A stretch of DNA of 5,947 nt. Source: an uncultured Flavobacteriales bacterium (GTDB lineage Bacteria > Bacteroidota > Bacteroidia > Flavobacteriales_D > Sanyastnellaceae). The DNA lies in contig CAJXOV010000158.1 in NCBI GenBank assembly GCA_913057815.1, forward strand, positions 1 to 5,947. The letters run 5' to 3'. Below, piece by piece: positions 1-5,947 of the stretch; the stretch's first letter is position 1; the number at the start of each line of letters is the position of its first letter. The position numbers and the translations under genes are program-made. The notes under the pieces are model-generated. The model worked only from the letters and a program-made list of their open reading frames with translations. It ran no database searches and was not told the origin of the DNA.

Positions 1-13
1 GAGATGTAGAGAG
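1..13 (+). other. Residual Illumina P7 end plus 8-base i7 index (artefact)
   Basis: Bases 1-5 (GAGAT) match the last five bases of the Illumina P7 flow-cell oligo. Bases 6-13 (GTAGAGAG) occupy exactly the i7 index slot directly before the Nextera read-2 sequence. From memory, GTAGAGAG is the in-adapter form of Nextera index N707 (read as CTCTCTAC). The order P7 end, 8-base index, read-2 primer is the known layout of a Nextera i7 adapter, so this is synthetic sequence left on a contig end. It carries no biological information about the organism. Confidence 0.95.
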
Positions 14-47
14 GTCTCGTGGGCTCGGAGATGTGTATAAGAGACAG
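14..47 (+). other. Nextera transposase read-2 adapter with Tn5 mosaic end (artefact)
   Basis: The 34 bases match the Nextera read-2 transposase adapter: GTCTCGTGGGCTCGG at 14-28, followed by the 19-base Tn5 mosaic end AGATGTGTATAAGAGACAG at 29-47. The mosaic end should not be read as a natural Tn5/IS50 end, because it is joined to the synthetic 15-base primer part and to an index. Real insert DNA starts at base 48, which is also where the rodA reading frame stops being readable. This was untrimmed adapter carried into the assembly. Confidence 0.98.
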
Positions 48-710
48 GAGTAGGGTTTGACCAGAAATTTCCGTTGTACTGAACGGTAAATTGTATGTCC
101 CAGAATTTATAATTATCGACATAACAGCTATGATTATAGCCGAAATACCAATTATGAGCGGAGTTCCAGAAAGTCCTTCTCTATATAAAACCAAAATGAA
201 GGCGAATAAAATTAGAACTGTACCTGTATCAGGCTGCAGAAGAATTAGTAAAGCTGGAATAGCCACTATTCCTAAAGCTATTAGTCTATTCTGAAAATTT
301 TTCAGCTTTTCTTTTCCATCAGATAAGAAGTAAGCCAAGAGCATAGCTATGGCCACTTTAGAGAATTCCGAAGGTTGTATTCCGAAACTACCTATTCCAA
401 ACCAAGAGCGCGCACCTCCTCTAACTGTCCCTACGAATAACACCAGAATAAGTAGTAGGACTACCGCTCCATACACTGGTAAACTGGTGTTTCTAAGGAG
501 AGAGGTGTCGGTAAGTAGAATTACCGCGGCCAATACTACACTCACACCTATCCACATAATCTGTTTTCCATAGCTCATGTTGAAGCTAAAAATAGAGGAG
601 TAGTCAGAATTATATGCTGCAGAATAAATTGTAATCCATCCTATTAGGCATAGTATTAACCACACCGATGCTGTAACCCAATCTATTTTATTTTGATTCC
701 TATTGGCCAT
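48..710 (-). CDS. rodA: RodA, SEDS-family peptidoglycan glycosyltransferase (3' end missing)
   Basis: RodA is the integral-membrane SEDS polymerase that builds glycan strands from lipid II in the elongasome, paired with PBP2. The ATG at 710-708 opens a 221-codon frame with no stop before the adapter. The protein starts MANRNQNKIDWVT and has about seven hydrophobic segments (near residues 12-30, 47-65, 76-94, 116-128, 142-158, 162-176 and 182-201). SEDS signatures are clear: GARSWF at 99-104, QPSEFSK at 112-118 and LQPDTGT at 158-164. Full RodA proteins run to roughly 370-420 residues, so about half is absent, including the later periplasmic loop expected to hold the catalytic aspartate. The start overlaps the end of mrdA by 11 bases, suggesting translational coupling. 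The homologue FtsW is less likely because the gene follows mreBCD and mrdA. Confidence 0.95.
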
Positions 711-2535
711 ATATGTCTCTAAAGTCTGCTTCTAGAATTCGCTCTACAGCCCAATCATTGGTTACTTCACCAGTAAGATATTTTTCTATCATTAAAGCTG
801 AAATAGGTGCTGCCCATGTACCTCCGTAACCAGCATTTTCCACATAAACAGCTATCGCTATCTTCGGGTCATCTTTTGGAGCAAAACACATAAATACCGA
901 GTGATCAGCCACTGGTGGCTTGTTTTGGACAGTACCAGTTTTACCGCATACTGTAATCCCTAAATGACTAAGATTAGCTCTGCCAGCGGTTCCTCCGGGT
1001 TCGTTAATTACTCGCTCCATAGCATTTCTTACTACATCGAAATGTTGAGGACTTACTCCTACGGTTTTCTTTTCTGTAAAATCAATCGGGAGTTCTGGCC
1101 CGTTTTTCACTTCTTTTAAAAGGTGTGGTGTAATGTACCATCCTTTGTTAGCTATGATAGTCGCTAAGTTGGCCATCTGAAGTGGGTTCACTAATAGTTC
1201 GCCTTCACCTATACTCACCGAATAGATCATGCTGTAGGTCCAAGTAGCTTTTGGGTACCAGCGGTTGTAAAATGAAGTGTCAGGAACAGTTCCTCTTTTT
1301 ACATTAGGAACATCAGATGTAAACTTGGTATGTAATCCAAATTTGGTCATTCGCTCATGCCACCACTGTACACCATATTTTAAATCATCAAATTCATTGT
1401 CGAATTTATCTTGATGAACCATTCTCCTCATCACTTGTCTGAAGTAAGGGTTACAAGAGTGTTTAATGGCATTTTCTAAATCATCATTTGAGTGAGGACC
1501 ATGGCATCCAATTATTCCCCTGTTACATCTGATCCTAGTTTGAGGAGTTATAATTCCTGCTTCTAATGCTATTAAACTTTGTACCATTTTAAAAATAGAA
1601 CCAGGACGATAAAGCCCATTAAGTGCACGGTTAAAAAGAGGATTTAAAGTGTCTCCACTTAGCTTTTTAAAACTGTCACCACGTTTTCTTCCAACTAAAT
1701 CATTAGGATCATATGTAGGAGCGCTGACGAGTGTTAAAATCTCTCCAGTACTTGGTTCTATGGCTATGATAGAGCCTCTTTTGTTGACCATTAGCTTTTC
1801 TCCGAACGCCTGAAGATCGGCATCTAAAGTGGTAATGAGATCATTTCCTGAAATAGGATCATGGTTTTCGGAGCTATTTGCTTTTCCTACTGTTTTATTG
1901 AAGTTGTTTACATAGATAGTTTGCTTTCCTTTTAATCCGCGTAGCAATGCCTCATAGGATTTTTCCAATCCTCCCTTTCCTACATAGTCCCCAAGTTGGT
2001 AAAAAGATCCGCTATCCGCGTTTAACTCTTTTCTGTCGATTTCCCCGAAATTCCCAAGAACTAGAGCTGCAGCGCTATCAGGATAGTTTCTAAGTGTTCT
2101 TCTCACAGCAAAGAATCCAGGAAAGTCGCTTAATTCCTCTGAAATTTTAAAATAGTCTGCTTGATCCACATGTTTAGCTACCGTATGAGGATTAAACATT
2201 TCTCTTCGTTCACTTGCTCTGTCCAACACCTTGTCTAAAGCTTCTTTATCTATTTCTAAGAGTTCAATTAGTCTTAAAGTATCCAGGTTTTTAATTCGCT
2301 CAGGAACTACTCGAATATCATATATGGGAGTATTGGCTACAAGAATTTTTCCTTTCCTATCATAAATTTCACCTCTTGAGGGCTGTATAATAAGCTCGCT
2401 TTCTGTTAGTGAAGTGGCCCTTTCTACCCATTCATCATTTGTGATTTGAAGTGTAAATAGTCGAATAGCAAAGGTTAGGACGATAAAAAGAATTAGTCCT
2501 AAGATGGCGTACCTTCTATTTTGTAGACTATTCAT
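700..2535 (-). CDS. mrdA: Penicillin-binding protein 2, elongasome transpeptidase
   Basis: This 611-residue class B PBP cross-links peptidoglycan during lateral wall growth, acting in the periplasm and anchored in the inner membrane. One N-terminal membrane segment (about 10-28) is followed by the PBP dimerisation or pedestal region (about 50-235, with SRGEIYDRKG at 53-62) and the transpeptidase domain (about 250-590). The three penicillin-binding motifs are intact: SIFK at 313-316 with nucleophile Ser313 in RPGSIFK, SCN at 360-362, and KTG at 532-534 in GKTGT. Length fits the MrdA family, somewhat shorter than E. coli PBP2 (633). The start lies one base after the mreD stop (TAA-A-ATG) behind an A-rich stretch, and the C-terminal codons overlap rodA. 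Position between mreD and rodA favours PBP2 over the division enzyme PBP3/FtsI. A Cys/His cluster lies between the first two motifs (see findings). Confidence 0.97.
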   Translation of the reverse strand: MNSLQNRRYAILGLILFIVLTFAIRLFTLQITNDEWVERATSLTESELIIQPSRGEIYDRKGKILVANTPIYDIRVVPERIKNLDTLRLIELLEIDKEALDKVLDRASERREMFNPHTVAKHVDQADYFKISEELSDFPGFFAVRRTLRNYPDSAAALVLGNFGEIDRKELNADSGSFYQLGDYVGKGGLEKSYEALLRGLKGKQTIYVNNFNKTVGKANSSENHDPISGNDLITTLDADLQAFGEKLMVNKRGSIIAIEPSTGEILTLVSAPTYDPNDLVGRKRGDSFKKLSGDTLNPLFNRALNGLYRPGSIFKMVQSLIALEAGIITPQTRIRCNRGIIGCHGPHSNDDLENAIKHSCNPYFRQVMRRMVHQDKFDNEFDDLKYGVQWWHERMTKFGLHTKFTSDVPNVKRGTVPDTSFYNRWYPKATWTYSMIYSVSIGEGELLVNPLQMANLATIIANKGWYITPHLLKEVKNGPELPIDFTEKKTVGVSPQHFDVVRNAMERVINEPGGTAGRANLSHLGITVCGKTGTVQNKPPVADHSVFMCFAPKDDPKIAIAVYVENAGYGGTWAAPISALMIEKYLTGEVTNDWAVERILEADFRDIYGQ

Positions 2536-2536
2536 T

Positions 2537-3058
2537 TTATCTTTTCTTTTGGTAGACTATAAACTGATAAATGAGCGCCAGAATAAGACTGAAAGCAGCA
2601 CTGAGAAGAACTGTAAGTAGAGTACTAAAGAAATTACTCCAAGCTAATTTTTCCAGGAAGAAAAGAAGAAAATGGTGGACAAATATTAAGATAGAACCAT
2701 ACAGCAAAAACCAGTTAATTCCTTGATCTCTTAGAGTAGGCTCACTATTAAAATCATAGCCATCTCTAGGACTGAGGGATTTAGTCAATCGAGGCTTGAT
2801 GTATGCAAGAGTAGTAGATGCAAAAGCATGGAGGCCTTCGGTGTCTAAGCTAAAATCGATCAATAATCCAATGAAAAACCCCAAGCAAATAGATAACCAA
2901 GTTGGTGTTTCAAATGGAAGTAATAGAATAAACAGAATATAAATTTGGGGTAGAATAAAAGAATTTGCCAACCCTAAATTCTCCAAGTTGTTTAGAATCA
3001 AAACTTGCAGTAATAAAACAAGAATGAATCGTATGATATTTCGAATAACTATCTGCAT
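2537..3058 (-). CDS. mreD: MreD, membrane component of the rod-shape complex
   Basis: MreD is a small polytopic inner-membrane protein that works with MreC to link MreB and the RodA-PBP2 synthase; it has no known enzymatic activity. The 173 residues are strongly hydrophobic, with segments near 8-22, 33-50, 53-70, 114-136 and 142-169. The stretch GLLIDFSLDTEGLHA (64-78) matches the conserved membrane Asp/Gly region of MreD. A hydrophilic loop (about 89-113, containing SPRDGYDFNSE) separates the two halves. Its ATG shares one base with the mreC stop (TAATG) and its own stop is one base before mrdA, so it is probably translated by coupling. MreD is poorly conserved in sequence; the call rests on size, topology and position, which agree. 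Confidence 0.93.
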   Translation of the reverse strand: MQIVIRNIIRFILVLLLQVLILNNLENLGLANSFILPQIYILFILLLPFETPTWLSICLGFFIGLLIDFSLDTEGLHAFASTTLAYIKPRLTKSLSPRDGYDFNSEPTLRDQGINWFLLYGSILIFVHHFLLFFLEKLAWSNFFSTLLTVLLSAAFSLILALIYQFIVYQKKR

Positions 3059-3891
3059 TAATCTACTTCTGGATTTTCTTTGGCTTCTATTTCTTTTTGC
3101 TCTGTCCTAAAAGCATTAGAAATAACCATAACATCTAAGAGTTTAGTATAATCAGATTTTAATTCTATTTCGATATCTAAAACATCTCCATTTGGTACTA
3201 TTTCTGTCACATAACCTACTACTACGCCTTGGGGTAAAAATGCTGAAGAGCCGCTAGTAATTATAGTGTCTCCAGATTGCACATCAGTTCTTTTTCCTAT
3301 TTCTTCTACTTGTGCATACTGAATATCAGAACCGTTCCATGTGAGAAGCCCATCCACGTTGTTCTTTTTTAAACTGACTTTTAATGCAAATTCGGCATTG
3401 ATTATAGGTGTTACTAGACTGAAATGCTCGGATACTTTACACACTCTACCTACCAGTGAATTTCCCATAGAGATCACCCCATCATCTACTTTAATCCCAT
3501 TTATAGAACCCTGATTTATAGTGATATGATTTTCGTTATAGCCAGTAGTTTTGTTAATCACTTTAGCCGGACGATAGAAATACTGTAGTACGGAAAGTGA
3601 GTCTATAATCTCTATAGGCTCGTTGTTTAAATCCAAAGAACTTTCTTGGTTTTTCATTTTAGAAAGAGCGAGCTCTATTCGAAGTTCTCTATTTCGTTCT
3701 TCTAGTTCTAAATAGTCACTTATGGAGGAAGTTCGGTCGTAAATTCCACCCATTAAAGTACTGGAGGAATTTAAAAAACTGTTTTGGTGATAAAACCCAT
3801 TAGAAAAAAGTAGGTAAAGGCTCAAACTAGAGAAGAAGATGTAGATAATAAAGTCTTTGAACTTGGAGATTAGTTCTACTAAATTCTTCAT
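3058..3891 (-). CDS. mreC: MreC, periplasmic rod-shape scaffold protein
   Basis: MreC is a bitopic protein that forms periplasmic assemblies and activates PBP2-RodA. The 277 residues show a short cytoplasmic N-terminus, one membrane segment (about 13-30), a likely coiled coil rich in Glu, Leu and Arg (about 57-82), and the double beta-barrel domain (about 105-260). Family-typical stretches include INQGSINGIKVDDGVI (125-140), GNSLVGRV (143-150), DGLLTWNG (180-187) and GDTIITSGSSAFLPQGVVVG (207-226). The tail after about 262 is charged and probably disordered. The ATG lies 20 bases after the mreB stop behind an AAAAAAGG stretch. Length is typical of compact Bacteroidota MreC (E. coli MreC is 367, with a longer tail). 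Confidence 0.96.
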   Translation of the reverse strand: MKNLVELISKFKDFIIYIFFSSLSLYLLFSNGFYHQNSFLNSSSTLMGGIYDRTSSISDYLELEERNRELRIELALSKMKNQESSLDLNNEPIEIIDSLSVLQYFYRPAKVINKTTGYNENHITINQGSINGIKVDDGVISMGNSLVGRVCKVSEHFSLVTPIINAEFALKVSLKKNNVDGLLTWNGSDIQYAQVEEIGKRTDVQSGDTIITSGSSAFLPQGVVVGYVTEIVPNGDVLDIEIELKSDYTKLLDVMVISNAFRTEQKEIEAKENPEVD

Positions 3892-3899
3892 GGTTTATA

Positions 3900-3907
3900 C
3901 CTTTTTT
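3900..3907 (-). promoter_or_regulatory. Weak Shine-Dalgarno-like site before mreC
   Basis: Read on the minus strand the bases are AAAAAAGG, ending eight bases before the mreC ATG and lying inside the 20-base mreB-mreC gap. It is the clearest purine-rich site at any start in the window and supports the chosen start. Bacteroidota often initiate with little or no Shine-Dalgarno pairing, so its contribution is uncertain. Confidence 0.35.
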
Positions 3908-3911
3908 ACTT

Positions 3912-4937
3912 TTAATCTTTCATCAAGAATTGGAATCTGTCGATGTTTTTAAGAGCTATTCCTGTTCCGTTAGCTACAGCTTTTAGTGGGTCTTCTGCCA
4001 CGTGCACTGGAAGCTTGGTTTTAGCAGAAATACGTTTATCTAATCCTCTTAACAAAGCTCCACCACCAGCTAAATAAATTCCGGTTTTGTAAATGTCTGC
4101 TGATAATTCTGGCGGAGTATTTTCTAAACAACTCAGAATAGCTTCTTCAATTTTAGCTATGGATTTATCTAAAGCTGTAGCTATTTCTGTATAAGATACC
4201 TTAATTTCTTTAGGTATTCCAGTCATTAAATCTCTTCCTCTTACAGCATAATCCTCTGGTGGATTATCTAACTCAGTAAGAGCTGCACCCACTTCTATTT
4301 TGATTTGTTCAGCAGTCCGCTCTCCTATAAGAATGTTATGCTGGCGTCTCATATATTCTTCGATATCTGAAGTGAATTCATCCCCTGCTACACGAATATT
4401 TTTATCAGTAACTATTCCACCTAGTGCTATCACAGCTATTTCTGAAGTACCACCTCCTATGTCTATAACCATGTTACCCATTGGCTCTTCTACATCAATT
4501 CCAATACCTAAGGCAGCAGCCATAGGTTCGTGAATTAAATAAACTTCTTTGGCACCGGCATGTTCAGCAGAATCTATAACCGCTCTTTTTTCTACTTCAG
4601 TAATTCCAGATGGAATACAAATAACCATTCTATATGAAGGAGCAAATAACGATTTAGATTTTTTAATCATCTTAATCATGCCCTTAATCATGTCTTCGGC
4701 ATACTTGAAATCAGCGATTACTCCGTCTCTTAATGGCCTAATCGTTTTGATGTTTTCATGGGTTTTACCATGCATCCTTTGAGCTAACCTTCCTACGGCC
4801 ACTACTTTTTGAGTGGTTCTATCTACAGCCACTATAGAAGGTTCGTCTACCACTACTTTTCCATTATGGATGATAAGTGTGTTAGCCGTACCTAAATCTA
4901 TGGCTATCTCTTGGGTAAGTAAGTTGAATAATCCCAT
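3912..4937 (-). CDS. mreB: MreB, bacterial actin of the elongasome
   Basis: MreB is an actin-like ATPase that polymerises on the inner face of the cytoplasmic membrane and orients lateral wall synthesis. The 341-residue length is standard (E. coli 347). The actin-fold nucleotide motifs are intact: phosphate 1 IAIDLGTANT at 11-20, phosphate 2 VIDIGGGTSE at 157-166, and the adenosine motif YLAGGGALLRGLD at 288-300. The HEPMAAALG segment (136-144) carries Glu137, the expected catalytic glutamate. The N-terminus MGLFNLLTQE could act as the short membrane-binding segment known in Gram-negative MreB. The ATG at 4937-4935 places the phosphate 1 motif at the usual distance; there is no convincing Shine-Dalgarno site before it. 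It is the first gene of the shape cluster, 116 bases after purH on the same strand. Confidence 0.98.
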   Translation of the reverse strand: MGLFNLLTQEIAIDLGTANTLIIHNGKVVVDEPSIVAVDRTTQKVVAVGRLAQRMHGKTHENIKTIRPLRDGVIADFKYAEDMIKGMIKMIKKSKSLFAPSYRMVICIPSGITEVEKRAVIDSAEHAGAKEVYLIHEPMAAALGIGIDVEEPMGNMVIDIGGGTSEIAVIALGGIVTDKNIRVAGDEFTSDIEEYMRRQHNILIGERTAEQIKIEVGAALTELDNPPEDYAVRGRDLMTGIPKEIKVSYTEIATALDKSIAKIEEAILSCLENTPPELSADIYKTGIYLAGGGALLRGLDKRISAKTKLPVHVAEDPLKAVANGTGIALKNIDRFQFLMKD

Positions 4938-5053
4938 CTGCTTAAAGGGTATGTCTTTTTTTGTCGGTTAGATGTAAGTCAATAAAATTAGTGATAAAGA
5001 CCGCCTAAAATCTTTTCTGTAAATCTGTTGTTTACAAAGATTTGTTAATCATT
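4938..5053 (-). promoter_or_regulatory. purH-mreB intergenic region, presumed to hold the mreB operon promoter
   Basis: This 116-base AT-rich gap is the only intergenic space in the window large enough for a promoter. As the shape genes downstream are tightly packed, their promoter is expected here or upstream of purH. I looked for the Bacteroidota pattern (TTTG near -33, TAnnTTTG near -7) on the minus strand and found no good match; TAATTTTA is one mismatch from the -7 element but lacks a partner. The promoter role is inferred from position only. Confidence 0.4.
5011..5040 (-). terminator. Imperfect inverted repeat after purH, possible weak terminator
   Basis: Thirteen bases past the purH stop, the minus strand has TCTTTGTAAA, a seven-base loop, then TTTACAGAAAAGA. 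The inner arms (TGTAAA and TTTACA, plus-strand 5018-5023 and 5031-5036) are perfect. The outer five bases pair only across a three-base bulge. The hairpin is almost all A-T pairs and is followed by only four T residues before GGCGG. It could slow or partly end purH transcription, but it is much weaker than a standard intrinsic terminator and may be chance in AT-rich DNA. Confidence 0.25.
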
Positions 5054-5947
5054 CTAGTGTTTGAAATGACGAGTACCCGTGAAGTACATTGCCATTTTTT
5101 CAGCGTTGCAATAGTCAATAGTCAGTTGATCTTTTATACTTCCTCCAGGTTGGACTACTGCATTTACGCCTTCATTATGAGCTATTTCTACACAATCAGG
5201 GAATGGGAAAAATGCATCAGAAGCCATTACAGCTCCATTTAAATCAAAACCATTAGCTTTCGCTTTGATGATAGCTTGATTTAAAGCATCTACTCTAGAT
5301 GTTTGTCCGGTTCCACTAGCACAAAGTTGGTTGTTTTTAGCCAATACTACCGTGTTAGATTTAGTGTGTTTCACCAATTTAGCGGCAAACTCTAGGTCTA
5401 ATTTTTCTTGAACAGAACAGTCATTGTCTGTAGATAGTTTACTATCAGAAATAGCATCTTGTCTTTCGTCTTTCTCCTGGAATAAGTATCCGTTTAAAGC
5501 AGTTCTTACCGTAAAATTGGCAAATTCAGCTTCTTTTTGAACAAGGATAACTCTGTTCTTCTTAGATTTTAATGTTTGCAACGCAGCTTCTTCATAGCTT
5601 GGAGCTATAACTACTTCACAGAAAAGTGTATTGATTTTTTCAGCAGCAGCAGCGTCAATTTCTTGATTACAGATAAGTACTCCTCCAAATGCCGAAACAG
5701 GATCTCCGGCTAAAGCATCTTCATAAGCCTGAGCTACTGTTTCTCTTACTGCTAAGCCACACGCATTGTTATGTTTTAAAATAGCAAAAGTAGGTTTGTC
5801 TTTAGGGAACTCAGCCATTAATTGCACCGCAGCATCTACATCTAATAAATTGTTATAAGAGAGTGCTTTTCCGTGAAGTTGAGTAAATAACTCTTCTAAG
5901 TTTCCAAAGAAAGCTCCTTTTTGATGAGGATTCTCTCCATATCTAAG
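5054..5947 (-). CDS. purH: PurH, bifunctional AICAR transformylase/IMP cyclohydrolase (5' end missing)
   Basis: PurH performs the last two steps of IMP synthesis in the cytoplasm: formylation of AICAR with 10-formyltetrahydrofolate, then ring closure. The 297 visible residues are in frame from the window edge to the TAG at 5056-5054 and cover nearly the whole AICAR transformylase domain. The fragment begins LRYGENPHQKGAFF, the conserved entry to this domain, followed by LSYNNLLDVDAA. KHNNACG (fragment residues 58-64) holds the catalytic Lys-His pair, and the end GTRHFKH is the standard PurH C-terminus. The IMP cyclohydrolase domain, about 200 residues, lies beyond the window. A GTG at 5827-5825 is an internal valine codon, not the start, since homology continues upstream of it. 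It is on the same strand as the mre genes, so limited read-through into them is possible. Confidence 0.97.
   Translation of the reverse strand, partial: LRYGENPHQKGAFFGNLEELFTQLHGKALSYNNLLDVDAAVQLMAEFPKDKPTFAILKHNNACGLAVRETVAQAYEDALAGDPVSAFGGVLICNQEIDAAAAEKINTLFCEVVIAPSYEEAALQTLKSKKNRVILVQKEAEFANFTVRTALNGYLFQEKDERQDAISDSKLSTDNDCSVQEKLDLEFAAKLVKHTKSNTVVLAKNNQLCASGTGQTSRVDALNQAIIKAKANGFDLNGAVMASDAFFPFPDCVEIAHNEGVNAVVQPGGSIKDQLTIDYCNAEKMAMYFTGTRHFKH

Noticed and set aside
29..47. Tn5/IS50-like mosaic end as evidence of a transposon
   Set aside because: It is preceded by the synthetic read-2 primer and an index, which identifies it as library adapter rather than a mobile element.
91..573. Two small plus-strand open frames (91-294 and 349-573)
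   Set aside because: They lie antisense to rodA, whose minus-strand translation has clear SEDS motifs across both; the plus-strand peptides resemble nothing I recognise.
4300..4782. Two 77-codon plus-strand open frames (4300-4533 and 4549-4782)
   Set aside because: Both are antisense to the core of mreB, including its phosphate 2 and HEPMAAALG regions; they are by-products of its codon use.
4977..4982. TTGACT on the minus strand as a -35 box for mreB
   Set aside because: No TATAAT-like element lies 16-18 bases downstream, and Bacteroidota primary promoters do not use this -35 pattern.
5042..5242. Plus-strand open frame of 66 codons
   Set aside because: It is almost wholly antisense to the conserved C-terminus of purH, including GTRHFKH, and has no ribosome binding site or recognisable features.
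5825..5827. GTG as a possible start for a short PurH-like protein
   Set aside because: The 40 codons upstream to the window edge remain in frame and encode conserved PurH sequence (RYGENPHQ, LSYNNLLDVDAA), so this is an internal valine.

Overview
The window is a housekeeping locus from a low-GC member of the Bacteroidota, most likely Flavobacteriia-like. That placement is inferred from protein character (MreB beginning MGLFNLLTQEIAIDLGTANT, the style of MreD and PBP2), weak or A-rich ribosome binding sites, and the gene order purH-mreB-mreC-mreD-mrdA-rodA. Every gene lies on the minus strand, so transcription runs from the high-coordinate end to the low-coordinate end.

Layout in transcription order: purH (5947-5054) is cut by the right edge, leaving the AICAR transformylase half of the bifunctional purine enzyme. 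A 116-base gap holds a weak inverted repeat and probably the promoter of the shape genes. Then come mreB (4937-3912), mreC (3891-3058), mreD (3058-2537), mrdA encoding PBP2 (2535-700) and the first 221 codons of rodA (710-48). The last five genes are packed with gaps of 20 bases or less, or with overlaps, and read as one operon.

The five cell-shape proteins form the elongasome (Rod complex). MreB filaments on the inner face of the membrane, MreC and MreD link them to the periplasm, RodA polymerises glycan strands from lipid II, and PBP2 cross-links them. All catalytic or nucleotide-binding motifs that should fall inside the window are present, and nothing looks broken by mutation.

The first 47 bases are not genomic. 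They are an Illumina Nextera i7 adapter: the end of P7, an 8-base index and the full 34-base transposase read-2 sequence. The apparent end of rodA at base 48 is therefore a library or assembly boundary, not a biological truncation. I found no undescribed system, mobile element, RNA gene or CRISPR array.
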